This document shows positions 1 through 9,271 of a stretch of DNA of 24,757 bases, in pieces. The position numbers were made by a program, and so were the translations under genes. Every line of letters begins with the position of its first letter. Positions within the stretch are counted from its first letter, which is position 1. The stretch comes from Deinococcus marmoris DSM 12784 (GTDB lineage: Bacteria > Deinococcota > Deinococci > Deinococcales > Deinococcaceae): assembly GCF_000701405.1 (NCBI RefSeq), contig NZ_JNIV01000068.1, positions 1 through 24,757 on the forward strand. Direction: 5' to 3'. The notes under the pieces were generated by a model. The model did not search any database and was not told the origin of the DNA. It saw only the letters and a list, made by a program, of their open reading frames with translations.

Positions 1-324
1 TACCGATTGCGCTGGAGCATCGAGTGTACGTTCAGCAGCATGAAGTCGCGTGGCTTTGACCTGGAACGGTCAGCGGTGACCCACGCTGACCGATTAGAGC
101 GGTTGTTTGGACTGGTCACGCTGGCCTGGGTGTGCTGTCTGCGGGTGGGCGTCTGGATGAATGCGTCCAAACCAATTCCAGTCAAAGCGCATGGTCGTCG
201 CGCAGTCAGCGTGGTCCAGTATGGCTGGCAATATCTGGCGAGAGCGCTGAGATGGGATCACCCACAGGCCGAAATATACTTCGGCCTCTTAAATCAACCT
301 TTCTCCGCACCCAGCGCCACTTAA
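1..324 (+). CDS. IS4-family transposase, C-terminal fragment (5' end outside window)
   Basis: The frame is open from the first base of the window to a TAA at 322-324, so only the last 107 residues are present. The first 15 residues carry the YREK signature of IS4-family DDE transposases with exact spacing: Tyr1, Arg4, Glu8, Lys15. Glu8 is the expected third catalytic acid. A Lys-Ser-Arg-Gly-Phe stretch follows, as is usual in this family. The protein cuts and rejoins the ends of its own element. The two upstream catalytic Asp residues lie outside the window, so I cannot tell whether the copy is intact. Family call is firm; the individual element is not identified. Confidence 0.85.
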   Translation, partial: YRLRWSIECTFSSMKSRGFDLERSAVTHADRLERLFGLVTLAWVCCLRVGVWMNASKPIPVKAHGRRAVSVVQYGWQYLARALRWDHPQAEIYFGLLNQPFSAPSAT

Positions 325-347
325 ACGCAAGTTGTCCGGTACTGAAG
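1..347 (+). mobile_element. Right part of an IS4-family insertion sequence, end approximate
   Basis: The element includes the transposase fragment and probably ends shortly after its stop codon. Bases 325-347, starting acgcaagttgtccgg, look like a candidate terminal inverted repeat because they directly follow the transposase stop. The partner end is outside the window, so the boundary and target duplication cannot be confirmed. Confidence 0.5.
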
Positions 348-372
348 CTGTAGAGGCAGAATAGAGGTGATA

Positions 373-413
373 GAGGGGAGGACGCGCCATTGCTGGGTGT
401 CCTCCTCTTCTTT
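373..413 (+). terminator. Hairpin resembling a rho-independent terminator, no gene left upstream
   Basis: The arms 377-385 (ggaggacgc) and 397-405 (gtgtcctcc) pair over nine positions with one G-U wobble. A few weaker outer pairs extend the stem to 373/409. A T-rich stretch (tcttcttt) follows. The only gene upstream on this strand is the transposase, so this may be the terminator of a host gene replaced or displaced by the insertion sequence. Confidence 0.5.
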
Positions 414-485
414 ACCGCCTTTTCCCTTTCCTGAGCTTTTGTCTGGCTTTCAGGGGCGCGTCATCTGGGGCCGTTAGGCTGAGGC

Positions 486-1070
486 ATGACCCGCCTGACC
501 ATGCGCGTGACCCTGGCCCTTCTGTTGCTGGGGGGCGCGTCTGCGGTCAGTCAGGCGGCGGACAGAGCGCTGCAACCGCTGCCGCCGCGTGTCGCCGGAG
601 GAGCCAGCATGAACGTGGGGGCCATTCAGGACGCGCTGCCCACCCTGGACCTGCTGATCACCGTGCAGTTGCTTGGGGGTCTGCTGGAGCGGCAAGGGAT
701 CACGCTGGACGCCGGGGCCACTCAGGAACTGCGCGTCCTGCTGCTCCCCCTGCTGTCCCGCGAGGAACTGCGCCCCGCCGACGCCCGCCGATTGCAAGCG
801 TCCGTGTACGCGGTTCTCTCGCCGTCTCAGGAGTTGACGCTGAAACAGGCCCGCGCCGCGCTGGAGGCCAGGGTGCGGGCGTTCATGACCCGTGCCCGTT
901 TCGCCACGCCGGACGGTCCCCTCAACCTGACCCTGACCCGCTACGGCCTGATGGTGCCGGGCGGGCAGGCGACCGTAAAGGCAGTTGTGGGAGCGAACGG
1001 CAACCCCTATGTCCAGGCCGGTGTAAACGCCGAATTGCTGACGCGGCTGCTCAAGCTGCTGGAACCCTGA
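486..1070 (+). CDS. Secreted protein of unknown function
   Basis: This 194-residue protein begins with a typical signal peptide: basic start, hydrophobic core LALLLLGG, and a likely Ala-X-Ala cleavage near residues 23-25. The mature part is Leu- and Ala-rich, probably mostly helical, and ends in a Leu-rich helix. I see no catalytic or metal-binding motif and recognise no family. Upstream, TAGGCT at 475-480 sits five bases before the ATG with no clear ribosome binding site, which suits a leaderless transcript. An internal ATG at 504 (MRVTLALL) would give a shorter signal peptide and cannot be excluded. The 5'-nucleotidase gene follows after 86 bases on the same strand. Confidence 0.75.
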   Translation: MTRLTMRVTLALLLLGGASAVSQAADRALQPLPPRVAGGASMNVGAIQDALPTLDLLITVQLLGGLLERQGITLDAGATQELRVLLLPLLSREELRPADARRLQASVYAVLSPSQELTLKQARAALEARVRAFMTRARFATPDGPLNLTLTRYGLMVPGGQATVKAVVGANGNPYVQAGVNAELLTRLLKLLEP

Positions 1071-1141
1071 TCTGGCGGCGGGAAGGCGTGCAACTGCCGT
1101 TCCTGCCCGCACCACACTGGGCATGACCCGTCCATCCGGGT

Positions 1142-1147
1142 TAACAT
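1142..1147 (+). promoter_or_regulatory. -10 element of a probable leaderless promoter for the 5'-nucleotidase
   Basis: TAACAT lies nine bases before the ATG at 1157, and no Shine-Dalgarno sequence lies between. No good -35 is visible. Confidence 0.45.
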
Positions 1148-1156
1148 AAACGCTCT

Positions 1157-2719
<1,563 letters not shown>

Positions 2720-2746
2720 GACTTGAGCTAAAGTTTCAGTCTATTG

Positions 2747-2782
2747 AAAGTCCCCTCTGCCACATCAGGCGGAGGGGACTTT
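2747..2782. terminator. Bidirectional rho-independent terminator between 5'-nucleotidase and crtB
   Basis: Arms 2747-2761 (aaagtcccctctgcc) and 2768-2782 (ggcggaggggacttt) form a 15-pair stem with one G-U wobble and a six-base loop. The T run on one side and A run on the other suit termination in both directions, and the two flanking genes converge here. Confidence 0.85.
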
Positions 2783-2800
2783 TCATGTGCAGGTCTGATT

Positions 2801-3700
2801 TTATCCGCCTGTTGCGCTCCGCAATTCCCACCACGCGCGCGGCAGCATCAGCAGTTTGCGGGTGCCGCTGACATAGGCTCGGCGGTTGAAGTTGTCGTAC
2901 CCGGCGCGTTCCAGATCGTCCAGAATGCCTTCATAGGCGCGGGCAGCGGTGGCGACGGCCAGGCGGGCGCTGCCGTGCAGGCAGGGAATCCCGGCGCGCC
3001 CCTCGGCGTACCAGTCGCGGGCCAGCGCGCACAGGTGGGCCATCAGGGCGCGGTACTCGGGGGTCACCACACCGCGTTCCAGATCGGCGCGGGTCACGCC
3101 GTACTCGGTCAGCAGGCTCTGGGGCAGGTACACGCGCCCACGCGTCAGGTCCTCGCCCACGTCGCGCAGGATGTTGGTCAGTTGCATGGCCTGCCCCAGC
3201 ATCAGGGCGTGTTGCAGGGTCTTCTCGCCGCCGCTGAAGCCGCTGACCGGGGCGATCATGAACCCGATCACCCCGGCCACCCGGCGGCAGTACAGCGTCA
3301 GGTCGTCCATATTGCGGTAGACGTGATCTCCCAGGTCCATTTGCAGGCCGTCGTGCAGCTCGGCGAAGGCCGACAGCGGGATCGGGTAGGTGCGGGTGGC
3401 CCAGGCCAGCGCCGTGTCCACCGGATCGGGTCCGGGCCGTCCGGCAAAGGCGTTCTGAATCCGGCCCCACCACGCGTCCAGCTCGGCGCTCACGCTGTCG
3501 GCGGTGGACTCGTCGGCGATGTCGTCCCCGGTGCGGCAGGCCGCGTACACCGCCCAGACCGCCTGCCGCTGCCGCAGCGGAAACAGGCGGGACCCCAGAA
3601 AAAAGGTCTTGCTGTGGTCCCGCGTCACGTCCCGGCAATGGTCCACCGCCTGCGCCGGGGCAGCGGGATTCTGGGAGGAGGGCAGGGACGTCTTGATCAT
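2801..3700 (-). CDS. crtB: Phytoene synthase
   Basis: Joins two geranylgeranyl diphosphates through prephytoene diphosphate to 15-cis-phytoene, the committed step of carotenoid (deinoxanthin) synthesis. The 299-residue squalene/phytoene synthase fold is complete. [16 protein letters not shown] lies near the start. The first Asp-rich motif DDIAD is at residues 59-63 and the second, in [20 protein letters not shown], is near residue 180; both bind Mg-diphosphate. The ATG at 3700 is preferred over an in-frame TTG at 3706 because AAGGA then lies nine bases upstream instead of three. In D. radiodurans crtB adjoins crtI; here the next gene on this strand is a methyltransferase and no desaturase is present in the window. 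Confidence 0.95.
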   Translation of the reverse strand: MIKTSLPSSQNPAAPAQAVDHCRDVTRDHSKTFFLGSRLFPLRQRQAVWAVYAACRTGDDIADESTADSVSAELDAWWGRIQNAFAGRPGPDPVDTALAWATRTYPIPLSAFAELHDGLQMDLGDHVYRNMDDLTLYCRRVAGVIGFMIAPVSGFSGGEKTLQHALMLGQAMQLTNILRDVGEDLTRGRVYLPQSLLTEYGVTRADLERGVVTPEYRALMAHLCALARDWYAEGRAGIPCLHGSARLAVATAARAYEGILDDLERAGYDNFNRRAYVSGTRKLLMLPRAWWELRSATGG

Positions 3701-3816
3701 GGGCAAAATTCCTTGAGACAGAGTCTAGGGGGTCTGACAGGGCTAAACCTCCCACATTCTTACAGACTCCTGACAGATGGGGCGCAGGCAGGGCGGTAGA
3801 AGACGAGATCAATCCT

Positions 3817-4512
3817 TTACACAGCGGCGTCCTGGCTGGGCGTCAGGTCCTGGTCTTTGACATAGCGCCCGAACCTCACTGCGCCGATGCCCAGGCCGTC
3901 CGTGAGGGACATGCCGGGCAGTTGCCGCCCCACCCACGCCGGATCGGGAAAGTTCAGGCCGCCCAGCGCGGGTCTGGAAAGCAGGCTTTGCAGCGGGCCG
4001 CCTGTGCGCGGCAGGTACATCAGCCACAACTGGCCACCGGGGCGCAGCACGCGCGCCAGTTCAGACAGGAAGCGGTCCGGCCCGTGGGTCTCGTTCAGCG
4101 TCGCGCCCACCGTCACGCCGTCGAAGCTGGCGTCCGGCAGCCCGCTGTTCTCCAGATTCAGCAGCGCCCAGTCGATGTTTCCGCTCGTTTCACGGCGCTG
4201 GCCCTCGCGCAGCATGGGGGCGCTGAGATCGGCGGCCAGCACCCGGCAGCCCGCCGCTGCCAGCACGCCCGCGTAAAAGCCCGCGCTGGTTCCGGCGTCC
4301 AGCCAGTCCTGCCCCGGTTGCGGGCTGCACAGGGAACGGAACAGCCGGGCCTCGCGCTCCAGACTGAAGGCGGTGCCGCTCAGCAGGCCCAGCGATTGTG
4401 CGCGCCACAGCATGTAACCGCGTGCGGTCAACTCCAGTTTGTTGCTGTGCTGGGCCAGACTCAGGTCCGGCGAGGCGGTGCGGGGGTTCAGGTTTCCTTG
4501 CATCAGGGGCAT
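3817..4512 (-). CDS. Class I SAM-dependent methyltransferase
   Basis: About 231 residues with a Rossmann-type methyltransferase core. Motif I is [19 protein letters not shown], followed by the acidic end of strand 2 ([11 protein letters not shown]), a motif IV region ([15 protein letters not shown]) and the post-motif segment [17 protein letters not shown]. It resembles UbiE/Coq5-type small-molecule methyltransferases, but the substrate is unknown. It lies about 110 bases upstream of crtB on the same strand, so a role in modifying a lipid, quinone or carotenoid is possible but only inferred. Start is uncertain: ATG at 4512 or 4503, or GTG at 4521, which would sit seven bases after a CATAAT -10 as in a leaderless transcript. 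No ribosome binding site supports any of them. Confidence 0.82.
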   Translation of the reverse strand: MPLMQGNLNPRTASPDLSLAQHSNKLELTARGYMLWRAQSLGLLSGTAFSLEREARLFRSLCSPQPGQDWLDAGTSAGFYAGVLAAAGCRVLAADLSAPMLREGQRRETSGNIDWALLNLENSGLPDASFDGVTVGATLNETHGPDRFLSELARVLRPGGQLWLMYLPRTGGPLQSLLSRPALGGLNFPDPAWVGRQLPGMSLTDGLGIGAVRFGRYVKDQDLTPSQDAAV

Positions 4513-4528
4513 TTGCGGCACGTTAACT

Positions 4529-4534
4529 ATTATG
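4529..4534 (-). promoter_or_regulatory. -10 element of a possible leaderless promoter for the methyltransferase
   Basis: Read on the minus strand the hexamer is CATAAT, seven bases before an in-frame GTG at 4521. On the plus strand the overlapping TATGCT (4531-4536) could serve the divergent membrane-protein gene, so the two promoters may overlap. Confidence 0.4.
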
Positions 4535-4596
4535 CTGGGCGTTATCTGGCCTGTCTGTTCACGCCCAGGCGTGGGGCCGCTCCCCGGAGGGAATGC

Positions 4597-5595
4597 ATGG
4601 AAGAACGCAAGAGTATGGGAGGGGCCATCGTCGACGTGTTCGATGCGGGCGTAACCCTCGTCAAATCCGAGATCAATGCGCTGGTCAAAAAGTTCAGCGA
4701 GATCGCCAAGGCCAAGGGCATCGGTGTGGTGCTGCTGCTGGCCGCCACCGGCCCGCTGGTGCTGGCGCTGATCTTCCTGATTCTGGCGGTGTTCTACGGA
4801 TTGATGCGTCTGGGGCTGGGAGCCTGGGCCGCCGCGCTGCTGATCGCCGTCTTCAGCTTCGTGGTCACGGGCGCGATGATCCTGCTGGGCATCCGCAAGC
4901 TGGGCGCGGAAGTGCAGACCGAAGAACCCCGCGCCAAGAGCTTCGCCTCCATGACCGAGGACGAGCGCCTGGAAGCCCAGTACCAGGCCGAACAGGCCGA
5001 GAAGGCTGCGAAGGAACGCCGTGCGGCCCAGGCCACCCAATCACAGGCCACTCCGGTTCAGGACAAGGTCCCTGCCAGCGCCGTCTTCCCGCCCAGCGCC
5101 GCACCACGCGGGACAGCGGCCCCAGTTGGCGCGGGCAGCGTCGGCATGGGCGCGTCCATGCAGCACACCGCCGGGAACCAGCAGGCGCAGGTGGGCGCAC
5201 CGGATCTGGCCAAAGATCAGGATTCGCGCCAGCCGGCCAGCCGGACCTCGGTGGAAGTTCCCCGCGATCCCGGCCAGTACGCCGCCGGAGAGAACCGCTA
5301 CGTGTCTCAGGACGGCCAGCGGGCCACTGTGCGCGTGGAGGGCGGCACCTCCACCGTGCCGGTCTACGAAAGCGAACCGGACGGCTCGGCCAAGATGTAC
5401 GGCGACTCCCTGAACGAGAAACTGGATACGGGCGAGGTGCCCAGCGCCAACCACGCCGAGACTGGCGCGCACAGCACCAAGAAGCATGATCCCCGCTTGC
5501 AGGAACCCGTGGTCCTGAGTGACGCTCCCGGAATCCCGGTCAGTACCGACCCCACCTACAAAGAAGACATCAAGAAGGGCGGAGGTGACTACTGA
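4597..5595 (+). CDS. Holin-X-like (phage holin superfamily III type) membrane protein with long disordered tail
   Basis: The 332-residue protein has a short amphipathic N-terminus (residues 10-40), two membrane segments at about 42-69 and 76-99, a charged Glu/Lys/Ala-rich helix (about 105-145), and then about 185 residues of Ala/Pro/Ser/Gln-rich, probably disordered sequence. The N-terminal part matches the pattern of the Actinobacterial Holin-X family, which despite its name is mostly found in bacterial chromosomes with no phage genes; function is unknown. GGAGG at 4586-4590 lies six bases before the ATG. The ATG at 4593 is in another frame. The stop overlaps the next start (TGATG), so the two genes are translationally coupled. 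The long tail is unusual for the family. Confidence 0.8.
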   Translation: MEERKSMGGAIVDVFDAGVTLVKSEINALVKKFSEIAKAKGIGVVLLLAATGPLVLALIFLILAVFYGLMRLGLGAWAAALLIAVFSFVVTGAMILLGIRKLGAEVQTEEPRAKSFASMTEDERLEAQYQAEQAEKAAKERRAAQATQSQATPVQDKVPASAVFPPSAAPRGTAAPVGAGSVGMGASMQHTAGNQQAQVGAPDLAKDQDSRQPASRTSVEVPRDPGQYAAGENRYVSQDGQRATVRVEGGTSTVPVYESEPDGSAKMYGDSLNEKLDTGEVPSANHAETGAHSTKKHDPRLQEPVVLSDAPGIPVSTDPTYKEDIKKGGGDY

Positions 5596-6398
5596 TGGCC
5601 AACTACGATGCCAGCTCTAATCTGTCCGGCTCCAACCTGACCGAGCGCGAGGCCGCCCGCGAACGCCTGAAAGAAAGCCTGGACGTGCTGGCCGAACGTG
5701 CCAACCTTCAGGTGCAGATGCAAAAGGAGCCGGTCAAGATGCTGGGCGGCGCGTCCGCCGTGGGCGCGGTTCTGGGCCTGCTGATCGGCACGCGGTTCAA
5801 GCGGACCAAAAAGATCTACGTGGACGCCGGGAGTCCCGTCAAGCACCAGAAGGGACTGATCAAGGCCCAGAACGCCCAGAAGGGTGGCGGCGGCGTGGGC
5901 GGCGCACTCCTAGCCACCCTGGGCACCCTGGCGGTCAAGACCCTGTCGGACCGCGTGCTGGCCCCCAAGCTGGAGCAGATCGCCCAGAACATGCTGGAGA
6001 AATCTGGCGAGGCTCCCAAGGCCAAAACGGACAGGCCCAAGCAGATGGAGCGGTCATCGTCGGCGGGGCCATCTCTGAGCAAACGTGAGGCTCCTGTCGC
6101 CACGTCCGGCTCTGGCCCCAAACCAATGGGCACGGCTTCCGCAAGCACCAACCCCAGCGCCACCGCCTCGTTCCTGAAACCCGCGTCTGGCGGTCAGGCA
6201 GGGTCTGCCAACCAGACCGTGCCCACCGATCAGGCCGAGAGCCACAATGTTCAGGCCGGGGTAGAGGGCAGCTCGCCGCCGATGGCCGCCAGCCACGATC
6301 ACCCCGGCGTGGTTCCTACCCCCAGAAGCGTGGTGGAGGCCAAGGCCCAGGGCAGCGCCATCGCCCCCGATGAGAAGGGTAATCCCAACCTGCGCTGA
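5595..6398 (+). CDS. DUF3618-like membrane-associated protein, partner of the upstream Holin-X-like protein
   Basis: A 267-residue protein. Residues 16-45 form a charged helix ([20 protein letters not shown]) like that of DUF3618 proteins, followed by a Gly/Ala-rich membrane segment (about 50-65) and a second weakly hydrophobic Gly-rich stretch (about 97-115). Residues after 140 are Pro/Ser/Ala/Gly-rich and probably disordered. The ATG overlaps the upstream stop by one base, and GGAGGTGA at 5581-5588 provides a strong ribosome binding site. DUF3618-like and Holin-X-like genes often sit together in bacterial chromosomes, supporting a joint envelope role, but no biochemical function is established. 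The family match is made by pattern only. Confidence 0.7.
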   Translation: MANYDASSNLSGSNLTEREAARERLKESLDVLAERANLQVQMQKEPVKMLGGASAVGAVLGLLIGTRFKRTKKIYVDAGSPVKHQKGLIKAQNAQKGGGGVGGALLATLGTLAVKTLSDRVLAPKLEQIAQNMLEKSGEAPKAKTDRPKQMERSSSAGPSLSKREAPVATSGSGPKPMGTASASTNPSATASFLKPASGGQAGSANQTVPTDQAESHNVQAGVEGSSPPMAASHDHPGVVPTPRSVVEAKAQGSAIAPDEKGNPNLR

Positions 6399-6430
6399 TC
6401 GCCACCCGCAGACAGCGTCCTGGAGACAGC

Positions 6431-6478
6431 ACAGCCCACATTAAACACGGTCCACATCAAATACGGTCCACATCCAAC
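6431..6478 (+). repeat. Three imperfect 16-bp tandem repeats before a terminator
   Basis: The units are 6431-6446 (acagcccacattaaac), 6447-6462 (acggtccacatcaaat) and 6463-6478 (acggtccacatccaac). Units two and three share their first 12 bases exactly. The next 16 bases begin acagccc, like unit one. The array abuts and partly overlaps the left arm of the terminator that follows. Confidence 0.7.
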
Positions 6479-6510
6479 ACAGCCCGCCGCGCAATGGTGG
6501 GCTGTGTTTT
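6477..6510 (+). terminator. Rho-independent terminator of the two-gene membrane cassette
   Basis: Arms 6477-6488 (acacagcccgcc) and 6496-6507 (ggtgggctgtgt) form a 12-pair stem with one G-U wobble and a seven-base loop, followed by a T run. A competing left arm at 6429-6439 could pair with the same right arm. Confidence 0.8.
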
Positions 6511-6526
6511 GTTCTGGCCCCACTTT

Positions 6527-6555
6527 TTGATCTGGCCTGCCCGGTCTGCTAGCCT
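6527..6555 (+). promoter_or_regulatory. Promoter of the Fur-family gene, probably leaderless
   Basis: TTGATC (6527-6532) and TAGCCT (6550-6555) are 17 bases apart. The ATG at 6563 follows the -10 by seven bases, so transcription would start at or next to the start codon. Confidence 0.6.
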
Positions 6556-6562
6556 CGGGGGT

Positions 6563-6946
6563 ATGACCGCCACCCGCAGCACCCGCCAGCGCGACGTGAT
6601 CGCCCAGGTTCTGGGCCGCGCCCCTGGGCCGCTGGCCGTGCCCGAGATCCTGGGTCTGGCCCAGAGCGATCTGCCGGGCCTGGGCATCGCCACGGTGTAC
6701 CGCACCCTGAAACTCATGACCGAGCAGGGCCAGATCCATCCGGTTACGCTGGACGGCGAGACCCTTTACGAGGCGGCGGGCAAGGGCCACCACCACCATT
6801 TCTCTTGCACCCGCTGCGGGCGAGTGTTTACCCTGCACACCTGCCCCGTCGCGTTGCCACGCGGCACCGTTTACCCCGGCGGTTTCGTGGTGGAGGCCCA
6901 TGAGGTCACGTTGTACGGCCAGTGCCCGGAGTGCGCGGCAAACTGA
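6563..6946 (+). CDS. fur: Fur-family metal-responsive transcriptional regulator
   Basis: A 127-residue regulator that represses target promoters when metal-loaded. The N-terminal winged helix (residues 5-60) contains the recognition-helix stretch [12 protein letters not shown]. The C-terminal domain shows [19 protein letters not shown], with Cys82 and Cys85, paired with Cys121 and Cys124 (CPEC) as a structural zinc site. The His cluster 76-79 and the HEVTLYG segment supply regulatory metal ligands. In D. radiodurans the Fur homologue DR_0865 lies near the crtI/crtB genes and was studied as a manganese-responsive Mur; the same neighbourhood here suggests the orthologue. I take ATG 6563 and not upstream in-frame codons because homology begins there and the promoter fits. 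Fe versus Mn specificity cannot be read from sequence. Confidence 0.9.
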   Translation: MTATRSTRQRDVIAQVLGRAPGPLAVPEILGLAQSDLPGLGIATVYRTLKLMTEQGQIHPVTLDGETLYEAAGKGHHHHFSCTRCGRVFTLHTCPVALPRGTVYPGGFVVEAHEVTLYGQCPECAAN

Positions 6947-7071
6947 ACGGCCCTTCAAAAAGACAAAAAGAGAAGAAGAGACGAGAGTGGGCGACCGGTT
7001 CATGGTCATTGCCCCCACCGGGTGTTCCCGTGGTCAGTAACTTCAGGTATGATTTAAATGAAGGAGCCTTC

Positions 7072-8082
7072 ATGCCCAGAGTTCTGTTGCCCGCCGCCCT
7101 CGTGTTGACCGCCCTCCTCAGTGCCTGTGGTGGGGGTGGTTCAACGCCTGCTGTCACCACCCTCGAACTCACGGGGGGCACGTCCCTGGCCATCGGCGCA
7201 CCGGCACAGCTCAACGCCGTGCTGCGTGACGGCGGCGGTCAGGCCCTGCCGTCACAGGTGACCTATACCTCCAGCCAGCCCAATGTCATGGAGGTGGACG
7301 CTGCGGGAAATCTGAAGATCAAGCGGCTGACTGCCACCGATCAGCCTGTGGAAATCACGGCCAGCGCAGGCGACAAGACGGCGACGCTGGTGGTTTCCAC
7401 CTACGGGCTGGAACTGGCGGTGGGCACCTACGTGTGGAACCTCCAGCCGTTCGGAGCCGCGCCGGGCCGCTTCATTGCCGTGCGCTACCGCCCGGAAAGT
7501 GGCCAGTCGCAGGCCTCGACCTTCACGGTGACGGCCCCCGGTAATGAAACCCTGAGCTGCGATCTGTCCCCGAAGAATGTCAACAACTGGTGCTGGTGGG
7601 CGCTGCCCGACGCCAAGAAGTACCCGGCTGGAGAGTACCGCGCAGGTCTGGTCCAGAACGGCGTGACCTACGCAACCACGGCGACGCTGCCACAACCCGG
7701 CGCGACCCTCGGTTTCGTGGATGGGGGCGCGGCGACGGTCAGCCAGCGCGCCGTCACCTTCGCGGGCAAGCGGCCTGCCGACGCAAAGTGGCTCTATTCC
7801 TACGTGGCCAACCGCCGGTTGGAGACCTCTTCCCTGGGCAGCCGCCACACAGACCAGAGCGCTGTTCTGCGCGGTCAGGCGGAACAGCCCGAGAACCCGC
7901 TGGCCGTCTCGGTGTATTCCACGGCGCTGCCGACCACGCTGAACATCGGGACTGCGGTGGCCTCTGGCAAATACGAGACCTGGATCACGGCCATGTCCGG
8001 CGACCTCAGCAGTTTTGCCGAGGTCTTGCCTGAGCAGTTCGACGTTTCCGCCACTTTCGGCGGAGAGGTCACGCTGAAGTAG
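7072..8082 (+). CDS. Lipoprotein with an Ig-like N-terminal domain, function unknown
   Basis: This 336-residue protein starts with a lipoprotein signal peptide whose lipobox LSAC places the lipidated Cys at residue 19, followed by a Gly-rich linker. Residues about 28-110 look like a bacterial Ig-like (Big_2-type) domain, with ALPSQVTYTSSQPNVMEVDAA recalling the usual pattern, including a threonine-rich end. The rest is beta-rich with no motif I recognise; two Cys residues in SCDLSPKNVNNWCWW might form a disulfide. The ATG is supported by AAGGAG at 7061-7066. A TATGAT -10 at 7048-7053 is present, with only a weak -35. Gene orientation follows fur, 125 bases downstream. Likely surface-anchored; no function assigned. 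Confidence 0.8.
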   Translation: MPRVLLPAALVLTALLSACGGGGSTPAVTTLELTGGTSLAIGAPAQLNAVLRDGGGQALPSQVTYTSSQPNVMEVDAAGNLKIKRLTATDQPVEITASAGDKTATLVVSTYGLELAVGTYVWNLQPFGAAPGRFIAVRYRPESGQSQASTFTVTAPGNETLSCDLSPKNVNNWCWWALPDAKKYPAGEYRAGLVQNGVTYATTATLPQPGATLGFVDGGAATVSQRAVTFAGKRPADAKWLYSYVANRRLETSSLGSRHTDQSAVLRGQAEQPENPLAVSVYSTALPTTLNIGTAVASGKYETWITAMSGDLSSFAEVLPEQFDVSATFGGEVTLK

Positions 8083-8124
8083 CGCCGAAGTGGGGCTAGA
8101 CCAGGGTGGGGCCACTGGATGATT

Positions 8125-8138
8125 GGCCCGAAAGGGCC
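8125..8138 (+). terminator. Short hairpin between converging genes, possible terminator
   Basis: GGCCC (8125-8129) and GGGCC (8134-8138) pair around a GAAA tetraloop, followed by a modest T content (gtatctgttt). It lies between the stops of the lipoprotein gene and dusA. The stem is short, so this is tentative. Confidence 0.35.
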
Positions 8139-8149
8139 GTATCTGTTTC

Positions 8150-9205
8150 CTACCCGGCGGCGGGCTGAAGGTCCCGGCTTTCCAGCGTGCCCGGTTGTGC
8201 GTCCAGCACCCCGTCTGGCACACCAGCCAGGGCCGCTTGGACCACTTCCAGGCCCGTGCCCGGTCTGTGTCCCTGTTCGCTGAGGGTACGTTTCCAGTGC
8301 CGCGCCCCCGGCTGCCCGGCAAACAGACCCAGCGTGTGCTTCATCATTCGGTTCAGGGGCTGCCCGGCCTCTAATTCGGCGGCCACGAAAGGCAGGAACG
8401 CCTCTATCGCCTCACGGCGGGTAGGCGGCGTCAGTTCGTCTCCGAACACGTCGCGGTCCGCCGCCGCCAGAATAAACGGCGTCCCGTAGGCCGCCCGTCC
8501 GATCATCGCGCCGTCGGCCCAGGCCAGGGCTTGCTGCGCGTCTCCCAGGGTCAGCAGGCCACCGTTCAGCACGATGGTCAGGTCTGGGAAATCCGCCTTG
8601 AGTTGCCGCACCACGTCATATCGTAGCGGCGGAATCTCACGGTTCTCCCTGGGCGACAGGCCCGATAGCCACGCCTTGCGCGCATGGACGATGAAGGTCT
8701 CGCAGCCTGCCGCCGCCACTGTCCGAACAAATCCGCTCAGGTGTTCATAGCTGTCCAGATCGTCGATGCCGATGCGGTGCTTGACGGTCACGGGCAGGGG
8801 CGTTGCGCCGCGCATGGCTTCCACGGCGCGGGCCACCACATCCGGCGAGGCCATCAGGCACGCCCCGAAAGAGCCGCTGCTCACGCGGTCACTGGGGCAG
8901 CCGCAGTTCAGGTTGATCTCGTCGTAGCCGTACCCGGTGGCGATGCGGGCGCATTCGGCAAGTGCTGATGCGTCGCTGCCGCCCAGTTGCAGGGCCACCG
9001 GATGCTCGGCCTCCCCGAACGACAGGTGCCGTTCGCGGTCCCCGTGCAGGATCGCCCCCGTGGTGATCATCTCGGTGTACAGCAGCGTGCGGCGCGTCAG
9101 CGTGCGGTGAAAGGCCCGGCAGTGGCGGTCTGTCCAGTCCATCATCGGGGCGACGGACAGGGTGTGGGGGGGCAGTGTTGAGGGGTCTGGGGCAGAGGCG
9201 GACAT
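8150..9205 (-). CDS. dusA: tRNA-dihydrouridine synthase A
   Basis: Flavin-dependent enzyme that reduces uridines in the D-loop of tRNAs (positions 20/20a in the E. coli DusA type). The 351-residue protein has the FMN barrel motif SVAPMMDWTDRHCR (residues 17-30), YTEMITTGAI, PVALQLGGSD, INLNCGCPSDRV with catalytic Cys103, VKHRIGID and the DusA hallmark ARKAWLSGLSPRENREIPP. A late GAMIGRAAYG marks the phosphate-binding loop. The start at 9205 is preferred: homology begins soon after, and TACAAT lies nine bases upstream without a ribosome binding site. Converges with the lipoprotein gene. High confidence in family and subfamily. Confidence 0.94.
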   Translation of the reverse strand: MSASAPDPSTLPPHTLSVAPMMDWTDRHCRAFHRTLTRRTLLYTEMITTGAILHGDRERHLSFGEAEHPVALQLGGSDASALAECARIATGYGYDEINLNCGCPSDRVSSGSFGACLMASPDVVARAVEAMRGATPLPVTVKHRIGIDDLDSYEHLSGFVRTVAAAGCETFIVHARKAWLSGLSPRENREIPPLRYDVVRQLKADFPDLTIVLNGGLLTLGDAQQALAWADGAMIGRAAYGTPFILAAADRDVFGDELTPPTRREAIEAFLPFVAAELEAGQPLNRMMKHTLGLFAGQPGARHWKRTLSEQGHRPGTGLEVVQAALAGVPDGVLDAQPGTLESRDLQPAAG

Positions 9206-9214
9206 GCAAGGGAA

Positions 9215-9220
9215 ATTGTA
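9215..9220 (-). promoter_or_regulatory. -10 element of a probable leaderless promoter for dusA
   Basis: On the minus strand the hexamer is TACAAT, nine bases before the dusA ATG, with no Shine-Dalgarno sequence between them. Confidence 0.45.
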
Positions 9221-9223
9221 AAG

Positions 9224-9258
9224 GGAGGCGCGTGGGGCAAAAGTGCCCACGCGCCTCC
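9224..9258 (-). terminator. Perfect 13-bp GC-rich hairpin between the small acidic gene and dusA
   Basis: Arms 9224-9236 (ggaggcgcgtggg) and 9246-9258 (cccacgcgcctcc) are exact inverted repeats with a nine-base loop. Read on the minus strand the hairpin follows the small acidic gene's stop by about 13 bases, but the bases after it (ctttacaattt) are a weak U tract. It may act as a terminator for that gene or overlap the dusA promoter. Confidence 0.55.
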
Positions 9259-9271
9259 TCATGATTTGGAT

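Noticed and set aside
2744..3799. Long plus-strand open frame opposite crtB
   Set aside because: It is the antisense of crtB, is Gly/Gln/Val/His-rich as expected of GC-rich shadow frames, and has no family pattern; crtB is certain.
3922..4596. Upstream extension of the Holin-X-like gene's reading frame
   Set aside because: It runs antisense to the methyltransferase and has shadow composition; a strong GGAGG site supports ATG 4597.
4597..6398. Prophage lysis module
   Set aside because: The Holin-X-like name suggests a phage, but there is no endolysin, structural or integrase gene nearby, and this family is common in chromosomes.
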